A stretch of DNA of 14,077 nt from an uncultured Campylobacter sp. (GTDB lineage: Bacteria > Campylobacterota > Campylobacteria > Campylobacterales > Campylobacteraceae). Below, piece by piece: positions 6,052 to 13,651 of this stretch (positions are counted from its first letter, which is position 1; the number at the start of each line of letters is the position of its first letter). Made by a program: the position numbers and the translations under genes. The notes beneath the pieces were generated by a model. It was given only the letters and a program-made list of their open reading frames with translations. It was not told the DNA's origin and did not search any database. Where the stretch lies: contig NZ_CALIMW010000109.1 of NCBI RefSeq assembly GCF_938045405.1, positions 1-14,077 on the forward strand, read 5' to 3'.

Positions 6052-7611
6052 CTAAAATCCTGCGTAGATGAAATTTGGAATTCCGCTTGGCATCAGCGCG
6101 AAAATTAGCGTGAATATCACGCCGAGCGCGAGAGCTTTAGGTAAAAACGGCAGCTCGGCAAAAAGCGCGATCAAAGTATCTTTAAGAGCTGAAATTTTAG
6201 GATAAACAAAAATCCCCGCTAAAATCACCGCAAGCACCGCTAGCTCGCTAATATCTCCGAAAACTCGCGCGCGGGTAAAAGCGCTCAAAATCGCCGCCGC
6301 ATCTGGAAGGGAATTGGCGAAAAAAATCCAAGCGAAACTTACAAAAATATAGGTACAAAATAGTGCCAAATACGGATTTAGCGGCTTTACGCCCACTTTG
6401 GCAAGACATTTTAAAAACACAAGCGCTGCTCCGTGCAAAAGCCCCCAAATCAAAAAATTTAATCCCGCGCCGTGCCAGATACCAGATAGCGCAAACGCAA
6501 TTAGCAAATTTACGCAGGTGCGCGCAAAGCCATTGCGCGAGCCACCAAGCGGGATATAAATATAATCGCGTATAAACGTGGATAAGCTGATATGCCAGCG
6601 ATCCCAAAACTCGCCTAAATTCTTAGCCGCATAGGGCATATTAAAATTCTGCGGCAGCTTAAAGCCCATCGCAAGCCCAAGAGCCCGCGCCATATCGATA
6701 AAGCCGCTAAAATTCGTATAAAGCACCACGCCATAAAGCAGCAGTGCAGCTAGAATTTGCGCCGCGGAGGACTCAGGCTCGTCGCCGTAAACGCCTGAAA
6801 TCACATCGCTATAATACGCGCCCAAATAGCCGCTAATAAGCAGCAACTTAACTAAGGCAAAAATTATAAGCACATAAATTTCATCGGCATTGCCAAAGTG
6901 CTTGAAGCGATCAAACTGCGGCAGTACTGGCTCTACGCCCTTGGCAGCGCTAGCGCGCCCGATAGGACCCATCACGACGCTGGGGAAAAATGCCAAAAAG
7001 CACGCCAAGCTCAAAAAGCCCTGCTCGCCGCATTCGCGCCTATAAACCGAGACGAAATAGGTGATCGACATAAAAACATAATATGAAATTCCAAGCGGAA
7101 ACGCCACGCTATCGACGGCACCTAGGTGCAGCGCGGCAAGCGCGGCATTGAAAAACTCCCTGACGTAGCCGTAATATTTGAAAAACGCGAGAAAAAATAA
7201 GCCGCCAGCAACTGCCGCAAGCATCACCGCACGCGCTTTCGCAGTTGGTAACGGAATTTGCTTCGCTAACCCCGCTTTTTGCACCTGCTTTGCTATGCCA
7301 GCTTGTTTTGTTGCGCTCATCTGCTTGGTTGCCGCTTTACGCGAGAGCTTTTTCTTGTGCGAAAACTGCTTTGCGGGCGGTATGGTTTTCGCGACTACGC
7401 GATTGGCGCGCGCGATACACACCCCTGCAAAATATACGAAGGCACTATAGGCTGCAAGCACCAGCGCAAAGCGTGGATTTACGGAGCACATGAAGCCATA
7501 GCTTGCTAACAGGATCAGGATTTTTTGCGCGAAAATATGATTTTTGAGCGTCCAATAAACGATTAAAAACGCTAAAAAAGCAAGGACAAACTCGGGCGAA
7601 AAAAATGTCAT
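6052..7611 (-). CDS. patA: MBOAT-family membrane protein PatA, acetyl export for peptidoglycan O-acetylation
   Basis: A 519-residue polytopic membrane protein (about ten or more hydrophobic segments) of the MBOAT / AlgI family. Signature stretches are F-P-L-G-I-S-Y-Y-V-F (171-180), G-E-F-W-D-R-W-H340, I-Y-I-P-L-G-G-S-R (351-359) and S-G-I-W-H380-G-A-G; H380 is the conserved MBOAT histidine and a second His (393) follows. PatA is thought to pass acetyl groups across the inner membrane to PatB. An extra Lys/Ala/Gln-rich loop lies at residues ~75-128, between early membrane segments; its strong positive charge suggests it is cytoplasmic. The ATG at 7611 has GGAA eight bases upstream. First gene of patA-patB-ape1. 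An alginate-type AlgI role is less likely since no polysaccharide genes are nearby. Confidence 0.88.
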   Translation of the reverse strand: MTFFSPEFVLAFLAFLIVYWTLKNHIFAQKILILLASYGFMCSVNPRFALVLAAYSAFVYFAGVCIARANRVVAKTIPPAKQFSHKKKLSRKAATKQMSATKQAGIAKQVQKAGLAKQIPLPTAKARAVMLAAVAGGLFFLAFFKYYGYVREFFNAALAALHLGAVDSVAFPLGISYYVFMSITYFVSVYRRECGEQGFLSLACFLAFFPSVVMGPIGRASAAKGVEPVLPQFDRFKHFGNADEIYVLIIFALVKLLLISGYLGAYYSDVISGVYGDEPESSAAQILAALLLYGVVLYTNFSGFIDMARALGLAMGFKLPQNFNMPYAAKNLGEFWDRWHISLSTFIRDYIYIPLGGSRNGFARTCVNLLIAFALSGIWHGAGLNFLIWGLLHGAALVFLKCLAKVGVKPLNPYLALFCTYIFVSFAWIFFANSLPDAAAILSAFTRARVFGDISELAVLAVILAGIFVYPKISALKDTLIALFAELPFLPKALALGVIFTLIFALMPSGIPNFIYAGF

Positions 7612-8605
7612 TCAATCTTTCCAATTTAAATTTTTAAAGCTCTTGCGGGCTTTTAGACGCTCACGGCGCGAAATTTATACGAAGCGAAAAAGCCAAAAAC
7701 TTTTTTTAATCGCTTGCAACGCGAGATTTTATGCGCAGGCACGGCATTGCGCCGCTAAACGCTCTAATAAATCTAGCGTCCAAATCCTTAGATTCACGGA
7801 CAGCTTGCAGCAAGCCCTTGCCACGTGAGCAAAATTCCGCCACAATAGCAAAATTTAAAATCCAAATGAGAGCTCGACGCACGAATAAAATTTTTAAACG
7901 CGCTGAGCGGTTTGCCATCAAATTCTTACAAAAGCTCGCAAACGCAGTCTCATAGGTTCTACCCGCAGGACTTCAAAATAAGCGCCTTGGATCATGCTAT
8001 ATAAATTAGGCGCGCGACGCCGCTAAAATCTTATGAAATAATATGAGCCACTTCATCACAACTATGAGGGCTAAAATTCTACAAAGCAAAATTTTAAAAG
8101 CCAAAAATTTTGCAGCGATAATAAAATTCCGCCCGTTAAAATCTATCGCGCGAAATTACTAAGTAAATCTCACTTTAAGGCGTGATAGAAACCATCTAAA
8201 AGCTGCGCCTTATGAGCCAAAATCATAGCTTTTAATTTTTACTGCAAATTGCAGACCTGCGCCGCCATAAAGCCCCTTTTAATTTTGTGGCAGCGTAAAT
8301 GCGCCTTGCGCCAGCCTCGCTCTTTCTTGCAAAAAACACAAGTTAAAATCAATGAGCTTCGCGTCGTAAAATTTTGGCTCTAGACTTGGTTTTAGCGCGA
8401 CGCAACTTCAGGCTCGCCAGGCGAAATTAGTCGTAAATTTAATGCGCTACATAAATTTTAGTTTGAGCTGAAATTTAACGTAGCAGAGCCGAATCTCGCT
8501 TCGCAATCTAGCCATTCTAACGAGATAATGTAAATTTTAATTTGCAATTTAAAATTTCTAGCGCAACGATACCGGCTTTGGCTCGCGTTTTGAAATTCTA
8601 ATTTA

Positions 8606-8630
8606 GCGGCGCGAGTTCATAAAGCGCCGC
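8606..8630. repeat. GC-rich inverted repeat
   Basis: GCGGCGC (8606-8612) and GCGCCGC (8624-8630) are perfect reverse complements around an 11-base AT-rich loop. There is no T run and no gene end close by, so a terminator is unlikely. The function is unknown. Confidence 0.5.
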
Positions 8631-8982
8631 GTAAAATTGCAAATTTCAGCGTTTTTTATTCGGCTGGCGAGGTTTGTGCGCGCAAGAATTAATTTGCGAA
8701 AATTTTAAAATTTTATCGCTTGCCCCAGCCTACTTTCAGGGCAATCGCAATGAAATTTACGCTCCGCGTCTCAAGCAAAGCGAATAGTTGCAATGAAATT
8801 TCAAGCTAGCAGTCGAGATGAAATTTTACGCCGCATTTTAAAAAAATCCCGCGCCTGCCCAACTGAGAAATCCGTAAATCTCGCGCAAAATTTCACATCG
8901 CCGTATTACTTAGCAGCTATCAAATATGCTTGCCAAGCAGACGCGGTGAAATTTCATACTACCTTTTAATACTCGCTCGAAG

Positions 8983-9140
8983 TAAAATTTCGCGCAGCTG
9001 TTTTAGCGGTCCATACTCGAAATAAACGCTCTGCATATCGCGCAGGACCTAGTCGGAATACGCGGCTTCGGCAACCTGTCCTCGAAGCGGGCACGATAAA
9101 ATTTCGCGTCGCTGTTTTTAAACTCGTGCAGTAAAATTCG
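8983..9140. repeat. Degenerate direct repeats with a TAAAATTTCGCG core
   Basis: TAAAATTTCGCG followed after two or three bases by GCTGTTTT occurs at 8983-9005 and 9097-9120; a weaker third start (TAAAATTCGG) is at 9132. The first two are each preceded by a CTCGAAG word. Translation of the minus strand shows the repetition as recurring ATRNF / AARNF words, so the 63-residue frame at 8966-9157 is best seen as a by-product of the repeat. Confidence 0.5.
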
Positions 9141-9171
9141 GTAGCTCGCTGCCGCAAAATTTAGAGCTACC
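9140..9171. repeat. Inverted repeat (8-bp stem)
   Basis: GGTAGCTC (9140-9147) pairs perfectly with GAGCTACC (9164-9171) around a 16-base loop containing AAAATTT. It lies in the repeat-rich end of the gene-free region, next to a second GC-rich hairpin. Confidence 0.5.
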
Positions 9172-9194
9172 GCTCGCTCGCAGGATCTGTCCGA

Positions 9195-9218
9195 GCGCCG
9201 AGCTAGCGCTCGCGGCGC
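9195..9218 (-). terminator. Possible terminator hairpin of the lipoprotein gene (no T run)
   Basis: On the minus strand this is GCGCC, two unpaired bases, GAGC, loop GCTA, GCTC, GGCGC: nine GC-rich pairs with a 2-base bulge, starting 15 bases after the stop at 9234. The position suits a terminator, but no T run follows, so it may instead protect the 3' end or only pause transcription. Confidence 0.35.
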
Positions 9219-9233
9219 AGTACAATCAAAACG

Positions 9234-9995
9234 CTATCTTTTGTAAAATTTTCTTAAAATTCCACTTCCGATCTCTTTGGCGCTGCCATCTTCGATCATA
9301 ATCGCAGTTCGATCCACATTGACGCTCTTATCGGTATTTACGATGAATTTTATCTCTATCTGGCGCGACGTGATTTGCATAGGCTTATCGATAAATAGCA
9401 CGTTCACCGGTCTTTGGGAGCTTGCGGCGACATCTTTTATCAAATTTAAAAAATTAGCATAGCTCCAACTATTCGCATTGAGCTTATAAACGTCTGCGAC
9501 TTCCTTTTGTAGGGCGTCGTCGTCGCATTTAACCGGAGCGCTAAACGAAATGCCTTTACTCTTTTCTTCGTCAAATTTGCAAAACTTATTCGCGGTTTGC
9601 AGAATTTTATCTTTATCAAACTGCGGCGAGCTTTGCGTTTTTAACCTTTCATAACTATCAGACGCGTATTTTAAACTATTTTGCAAACGCTTTTCTTTGC
9701 TTTCCGCCTCCGAAGCATATGCCTTTTCATAGGCTGCGTTAGCCTTGTCAAATTCCGCTTTTAACACCTCAGCGCTTACCTCGCAAGTCATCTTCACCGC
9801 CTGGATACTATTTTTGACGCTGATATCCTGCCAAGAGACCTTCTTGCACTCGCTAGAGCCGTCGATTGCATTGCCGATCGTCATGGATTTTTGTTGCGGC
9901 AGCGTATATTCTTTGACGATCTTTACGTTATCCTCGCCGCAGCCGCACAGCACAAACGCCGCAATAGCCGCGCCAGCAAATACTTTTACTTTCAT
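9234..9995 (-). CDS. Uncharacterised lipoprotein with four extra cysteines
   Basis: A 253-residue protein that I do not recognise. Residues 1-19 form a lipoprotein signal with lipobox L16-C-G-C19; the Cys at the -2 position is uncommon. After the lipid cysteine comes an N-terminal part with T-I-G-N-A-I-D-G (39-46) and two cysteines (C50, C71). A charged helix-prone stretch at ~76-120 follows, then two more cysteines (C139, C157) and a C-terminal half rich in alternating hydrophobics (~195-235) that suggests beta strands. The paired cysteines could form disulfides, as the periplasmic site would allow. AGGAG (10005-10001) sits five bases before the ATG and a TATAAT further upstream. Flanked by metE upstream and the gene-free region downstream; context suggests no function. 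Confidence 0.85.
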   Translation of the reverse strand: MKVKVFAGAAIAAFVLCGCGEDNVKIVKEYTLPQQKSMTIGNAIDGSSECKKVSWQDISVKNSIQAVKMTCEVSAEVLKAEFDKANAAYEKAYASEAESKEKRLQNSLKYASDSYERLKTQSSPQFDKDKILQTANKFCKFDEEKSKGISFSAPVKCDDDALQKEVADVYKLNANSWSYANFLNLIKDVAASSQRPVNVLFIDKPMQITSRQIEIKFIVNTDKSVNVDRTAIMIEDGSAKEIGSGILRKFYKR

Positions 9996-10015
9996 TTTTG
10001 CTCCTAAAAATTTTG

Positions 10016-10021
10016 ATTATA
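10016..10021 (-). promoter_or_regulatory. Putative -10 element of the lipoprotein gene
   Basis: A perfect TATAAT on the minus strand, preceded by a run of T, lies 20 bases upstream of the ATG at 9995. Transcription would start only a few bases ahead of the AGGAG ribosome site, giving a short leader. No TG extension is present. Confidence 0.5.
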
Positions 10022-10057
10022 AAAACGACAAATGCTAAATTCAAAAGCCCGAATTTT

Positions 10058-10113
10058 AAAATTCCGCGCCGATCGGACCTTGAAATTTGAAATAGAATTT
10101 AGCGCGGAATTTT
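10058..10113. repeat. 12-bp perfect inverted repeat between metE and the lipoprotein gene
   Basis: AAAATTCCGCGC (10058-10069) and GCGCGGAATTTT (10102-10113) are exact reverse complements 32 bases apart. On the minus strand the second arm ends in TTTT, so it could be a back-up metE terminator. It also lies just upstream of the lipoprotein promoter and could be a regulatory site. Confidence 0.5.
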
Positions 10114-10118
10114 ATCGC

Positions 10119-10153
10119 AAAAACGGCTGCTGGGTGGAAATTTGCCTGGCAGC
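10119..10153 (-). terminator. Probable terminator of metE
   Basis: On the minus strand GCTGC (10153-10149) pairs with GCAGC (10130-10126); two more GC pairs follow after a 2-base mismatch. The stem is followed by CG and five T (10123-10119). It starts 21 bases after the metE stop. The stem is short, so confidence is moderate. Confidence 0.5.
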
Positions 10154-10174
10154 AAAGTCCGTTCTGCGCGAAAT

Positions 10175-12457
10175 TTATGCCTCTGCGCGGATGATCCTAA
10201 CCGCTTCGACCATATTTTTTAGGCTCGGCTCCACCTCTTCCCATTTGCGAGTTTTTAGGCCGCAGTCCGGGTTGATCCACAGCTGCTCTTTCGGAAGCAC
10301 CTCAAGCAGCGCGCGGATCTGGCTTACGAGCTCATGTACGCTAGGAATTCGCGGGCTGTGGATGTCGTAAACGCCGGGGCCGACCTCCTGCTTGTAGCCG
10401 ACCGATCTAAAAATTTTAAGCAGCTCGTTGCCGCTGCGAGCGGTCTCGATGCTTATGACGTCGGCATCCATCGCCTCTATCGTTTTGATTATGTCGTTAA
10501 ACTCCGAATAGCACATATGTGTATGGATCTGTGTGTGAGCACTTGCGGCGCTGACAGCGAGCTTAAAGGCACTAACGGCAAATTTTTCATACGCAGGGAT
10601 GTTTTCGGATCTAAGCGGATAGCCCTCTTTAAACGCAGCTTCGTCCACCTGAACGATCTTGATACCCGCGTCTTGCAGATCCGAAATTTCATCAAAAATC
10701 GCAAGCGCAAGCTGTTTTACTATCTGCTCGCGAGGCTTATCGTCGCGCACGAAGCTCCAGTTCATCATCGTCACCGGCCCCGTTAGCATGCCTTTCATAA
10801 TCTTTTTAGTGCGGCTTTGGGCATATTTGATCCACTCCACGGTCATCGGTTTTGGGCGGCTCACGTCGCCGAAAAGTAGCGGCGGTTTCACGCAGCGGCT
10901 GCCGTAGCTCTGCACCCAGCCGTTGGCACTAAATGCGTATCCGCTCATCTGCTCGCCGAAATACTCGACCATATCGTTACGCTCAGGCTCGCCGTGAACC
11001 AGCACGTCCAGACCAATCTCATCTTGAAATTTAACGCAGTCGTCGATGTAGGCTTTGATGTCACGCTCGTAGGCTTCGCGGCCAATTAAGCCCTTTTTAT
11101 AGGCGTTGCGAACCTGGCGAAGCTCGGCAGTCTGAGGAAAGGAGCCGATCGTAGTGGTAGGTAAAATTCCATAGCCTAGCTCCTTTTTCTGCACCTTGAT
11201 GCGATCCTCGTAGCGATCGGCGCGCTCGAATTTATTTAAATTTGCGGCACGGCTTTGCACTCGCTCATCGTGAATTAGAGGCGAGCTAGCGCGAGTTTTG
11301 GCGGATTTTTGATTCTGTTCGTAAGCCTTCATGCCGTGCTCGCACATCGGAATTTCAAAGAAAAGATGGGTTAAAATCGAAATTTCGCTTAGTTTTTCGA
11401 CCGCAAAGCTTAGCCAGGATTTGATCTCGGCGCTTAGTTTGTCCTCATATTTTAGCGTAAAAGGCACGTGCAAAAGCGAGCAGGAGGTACCCACATAGAT
11501 GCGCTCTTTAGGTACGTAGGCCTCGATAGCTTTGAGCTGAGCTAGCTTTTTGTCGATGTCGCTCTTCCAGATATTGCGCCCGTCGATCACGCCCGCAAAG
11601 AGCACGGTCTTAGCGTCTTTTAAAGCTTGAAGCTCTTTTTTGATATTCTCCTCGCTTGCGTAAACAAAATCGAGTCCGATCGCCCAAACATCGGTCTTTA
11701 CTATCTCGCGTACGGCCTCGGTCGCGTGCTCGAAATAGGTCATAAAGATGATTTTTACGTTGCTTGCGACCTTGCTTAGGCGCTGATAAATCGGTGCGAT
11801 CTTCGGCACGAGCTCAGCCGCGCGATCCGTCACGAAGATCGGCTCGTCGATCTGCACTACGACCTCGCTATCAAGCTTGCTAAGAAGCTTTAGCAGCTCC
11901 TCGTATTTCGCGGAAAGAGCGCCCAGGTGCGCGAGCGGATCGCTTTTGTCGCTTGATTTGCTAAGCGCAAGATAGGTGATAGGTCCGATCAAATTTATCT
12001 TTAGCTCGCAGGAATCCTTAAAATCGTTATTTTTCGCGGCTTTGTACTCGCTTAAAATTTTACTAGGATTTAGGCTAAATTCCGTATACGCCGAGATCTC
12101 AGGCACGATATAGTGGTAGTTTGTGTTAAACCACTTCGTCATCTCCATCGCGACTGCGTCTTTACTGCCGCGCGCCATCGCAAAATACTGCTCATGCGCC
12201 GAAAGAGCCGCAAAACGCTGCGGGATCACGCCGAAAAGCACACTGGTATCGAGCATCAGATCGTAGTATGAAAAGTCGTTTACGCTAATTAAGCCGCTCC
12301 AAGCATCCAGCTGATATTTGATGTGGCGATCTTTTAGCTCTGAGGCGACCCGCTCCAGCGCGTCATAATCGCACTTGCCCGCCCAATAGCTCTCTAAAGC
12401 CTTCTTTAACTCGCGCTGCTCTCCGATACGCGGAAAGCCCGTAACGTAACTCTTCAT
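10175..12457 (-). CDS. metE: Cobalamin-independent methionine synthase
   Basis: A 760-residue protein, close to the ~755 of E. coli MetE, catalysing methyl transfer from 5-methyltetrahydropteroyl-polyglutamate to homocysteine, the last step of methionine synthesis, in the cytoplasm. The N-terminal barrel opens with G-F-P-R-I-G (7-12). The C-terminal barrel has T-T-I-G-S-F-P-Q-T (435-443), V-H-G-E-P-E-R-N-D-M (488-496) and V-D-E-A-A (604-608). The zinc ligands are all present: H647, C649, E671 and C732, with the same spacing (2, 22, 61) as E. coli H641, C643, E665 and C726. The ATG is set by AAAGGA (12468-12463). Single gene; metF and a metR-like regulator are not in the window. The leader and its structured upstream region are described separately. 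Confidence 0.98.
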   Translation of the reverse strand: MKSYVTGFPRIGEQRELKKALESYWAGKCDYDALERVASELKDRHIKYQLDAWSGLISVNDFSYYDLMLDTSVLFGVIPQRFAALSAHEQYFAMARGSKDAVAMEMTKWFNTNYHYIVPEISAYTEFSLNPSKILSEYKAAKNNDFKDSCELKINLIGPITYLALSKSSDKSDPLAHLGALSAKYEELLKLLSKLDSEVVVQIDEPIFVTDRAAELVPKIAPIYQRLSKVASNVKIIFMTYFEHATEAVREIVKTDVWAIGLDFVYASEENIKKELQALKDAKTVLFAGVIDGRNIWKSDIDKKLAQLKAIEAYVPKERIYVGTSCSLLHVPFTLKYEDKLSAEIKSWLSFAVEKLSEISILTHLFFEIPMCEHGMKAYEQNQKSAKTRASSPLIHDERVQSRAANLNKFERADRYEDRIKVQKKELGYGILPTTTIGSFPQTAELRQVRNAYKKGLIGREAYERDIKAYIDDCVKFQDEIGLDVLVHGEPERNDMVEYFGEQMSGYAFSANGWVQSYGSRCVKPPLLFGDVSRPKPMTVEWIKYAQSRTKKIMKGMLTGPVTMMNWSFVRDDKPREQIVKQLALAIFDEISDLQDAGIKIVQVDEAAFKEGYPLRSENIPAYEKFAVSAFKLAVSAASAHTQIHTHMCYSEFNDIIKTIEAMDADVISIETARSGNELLKIFRSVGYKQEVGPGVYDIHSPRIPSVHELVSQIRALLEVLPKEQLWINPDCGLKTRKWEEVEPSLKNMVEAVRIIRAEA

Positions 12458-12495
12458 CTCTATCCTTTGAGTAAAATTTTGGTATGAAAATGTTG

Positions 12496-12501
12496 ATTTT
12501 A
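12496..12501 (-). promoter_or_regulatory. Putative -10 element of metE
   Basis: TAAAAT, preceded by TTTTAGA on the minus strand, lies 39 bases upstream of the metE ATG and would give a leader of about 32 bases. Other TAAAAT words occur upstream, so a longer leader that includes the structured segment cannot be excluded. Confidence 0.35.
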
Positions 12502-12688
12502 TCTAAAATTTCTTTTGCCGTCATTAAAATTTTAATCTAATCTCTAAAATGAACGAAATTTTATCCAAAAGCGCAGGGGTGGAATTTCTCGATAAAATCT
12601 GAAATGGAATTTTTATCGACGGAATTCCGTAAGTTAAAATTTTAGGATTGAATTTAAAGGCGTTAAATTCATCATAATTTAAACCTCA

Positions 12689-12788
12689 TCGCAAGATTCT
12701 ACTAAAACCTAGTAAAGCCTTGCGACGAAACTAGCCTTACCTGACACACCGCAAAGCCACTGAGCATCAAGGCTCTATGAAAGCAGTG
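12689..12788. other. Two adjacent candidate RNA hairpins
   Basis: First hairpin (12689-12725): outer stem TCGCAAG/CTTGCGA, a 4x4 internal loop, inner stem TACTA/TAGTA with loop AAACC. Second (12758-12788): CACTGAGC pairs in two blocks with GCTC (12772-12775) and AGTG (12785-12788), leaving a 9-base bulge. The pairings read equally on both strands. On the plus strand a CATAAT (12673-12678) stands upstream; on the minus strand the segment would precede metE. It could be a small RNA, a long metE leader or transcription-stop signals; none is proven. Confidence 0.35.
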
Positions 12789-12811
12789 CAATGCCTCAAA
12801 TATGAAAATTC

Positions 12812-13396
12812 TTAGAATTTATAATTATATCCTGCGTAAACGCCGTATTTTTTACCGTCGTTATCTTCGATATAATCGCCGTCTTTGTACCACGCCTTGC
12901 TTGCTTTAAAGCCCATTTCAATCTCGCTATTGGAGCCAAACTCATACGCAGCACCTATCTTGCCGCCCAAAATGAAGCCACCCAGCGTATCGTCCGCTCT
13001 AACCCAGCCGCCATTGCTATAGTCTATTTTAACTTCAGTATCTAGCACCGAAAGCCCAGCGTAAGCACCTAGGACGAGCTTAAATCTACCGAAAAGCTCC
13101 GGCGTAAAATCCGCACCGGCTACGAAATCGTGCGTGCTCCATTTAACCTTTCTTTTCGAATTGGCATTCGAGCTGGAATCCTCGCCCTTAAATCCGTAAA
13201 AATACCCGCCGTAGGCCCTAAACGTGCCGAAGTCATATCCGGTTTTAACACCGATTTGCGGCTGTCCGTCATCAAAACCTGCAGCTTGGTTTTTGAAATT
13301 GTATCCGCCTTCGCCGCCTATGAAAAGACCCTCCGCCATCGCGCTTACTGCAGCTAAAGAGCTAAGAAGCGCCACTTTTGCAACTAAATTTCTCAT
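12812..13396 (-). CDS. Small outer-membrane beta-barrel protein
   Basis: A 194-residue secreted protein. The signal peptide is residues 1-21 (M-R-N-L, hydrophobic stretch, then V-S-A-M-A cleavage site). The mature part is a run of alternating aromatic and glycine-rich strands (G-G-E-G-G-Y-N-F, T-G-Y-D-F-G, Y-G-G-Y-F-Y-G-F, G-A-Y-A-G-L, G-G-K-I-G-A-A-Y-E-F) ending Y-A-G-Y-N-Y-K-F, the C-terminal aromatic residue typical of Bam-assembled proteins. This suggests an eight-strand barrel of the OmpA/OmpW/opacity type; ligand or role is unknown. A longer frame starts at 13489, but AAGGAG (13407-13402) and a proper signal peptide fix the ATG at 13396. It lies downstream of pglB on the same strand with a 255-base gap. 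Confidence 0.85.
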   Translation of the reverse strand: MRNLVAKVALLSSLAAVSAMAEGLFIGGEGGYNFKNQAAGFDDGQPQIGVKTGYDFGTFRAYGGYFYGFKGEDSSSNANSKRKVKWSTHDFVAGADFTPELFGRFKLVLGAYAGLSVLDTEVKIDYSNGGWVRADDTLGGFILGGKIGAAYEFGSNSEIEMGFKASKAWYKDGDYIEDNDGKKYGVYAGYNYKF

Positions 13397-13651
13397 CTTT
13401 ACTCCTTTTAAAAAAGTAACGCAATAGTAGCGAGCTAGAGCGAAACCGCGTGTAAATTTAAGGTAAATGCACTGAGATATGAGCATCAAATGAATTTAAA
13501 ATTATTAGAACGATTTCTCTTTCTAATATATGACAAATTTTACGCAATACAAAACCGCCTCTTAACTTCGCGAATAATTCTTCTTGACTTTTAGATACGA
13601 GGCTCAGGCGTAGAATTTTTAGTTTAACTTCATATATAATTTTAGACTACA

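Larger units (their letters stand above)
7612..9233. other. 1.6-kb region without credible genes
   Basis: Both strands hold only short overlapping frames without ribosome sites or recognisable protein motifs. The sequence alternates AAATTT, TAAAATTT and TGAAATTT words with GC-rich patches. Hairpin-forming segments include GCTTG/CAAGC at 7803-7815, a perfect 7-bp GC stem at 8606-8630, an 8-bp stem at 9140-9171 and a nested GC stem at 9195-9218. Degenerate direct repeats occupy 8983-9140, and GCAATGAAATTT occurs at 8747-8758 and 8790-8801. A weak TATAAA (7679-7674) could serve patA. No tRNA, CRISPR or transposase trace was recognised. Confidence 0.6.
12458..12811. other. metE upstream region, including a structured segment
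   Basis: A 354-base gap between metE and the outer-membrane protein gene. Bases 12458-12680 are AT-rich with a putative metE -10 and no good frame; two plus-strand frames of 18 and 17 codons (from 12484 and 12553) lack ribosome sites. Bases 12685-12800 are less AT-rich and fold into two candidate hairpins. I found no match to the SAM, SAH, cobalamin or tetrahydrofolate riboswitch cores I can recall. Confidence 0.55.

Noticed and set aside
7643..7955. Overlapping short open frames on both strands upstream of patA
   Set aside because: No ribosome sites, no motifs, random-looking Arg/Ala/Lys-rich translations; treated as non-coding.
8966..9157. 63-residue minus-strand open frame as a gene
   Set aside because: Its repeated ATRNF / AARNF words come from DNA direct repeats, and there is no ribosome site or promoter at a sensible distance.
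12484..12606. Two tiny plus-strand frames (18 and 17 codons) as leader peptides
   Set aside because: They run opposite to metE, lack ribosome sites, and consist of the common AAATTT-type words.
12685..12800. Cobalamin or SAM riboswitch controlling metE
   Set aside because: A GCCACTG word near 12756 recalls the cobalamin core, but the order of the other conserved blocks is wrong on both strands and MetE is the B12-independent enzyme with a putative promoter much nearer. SAM-I and SAM-II cores are absent.
13397..13489. N-terminal extension of the outer-membrane protein from 13489
   Set aside because: It would bury the signal peptide behind 31 residues; the ribosome site and signal sequence both support the ATG at 13396.
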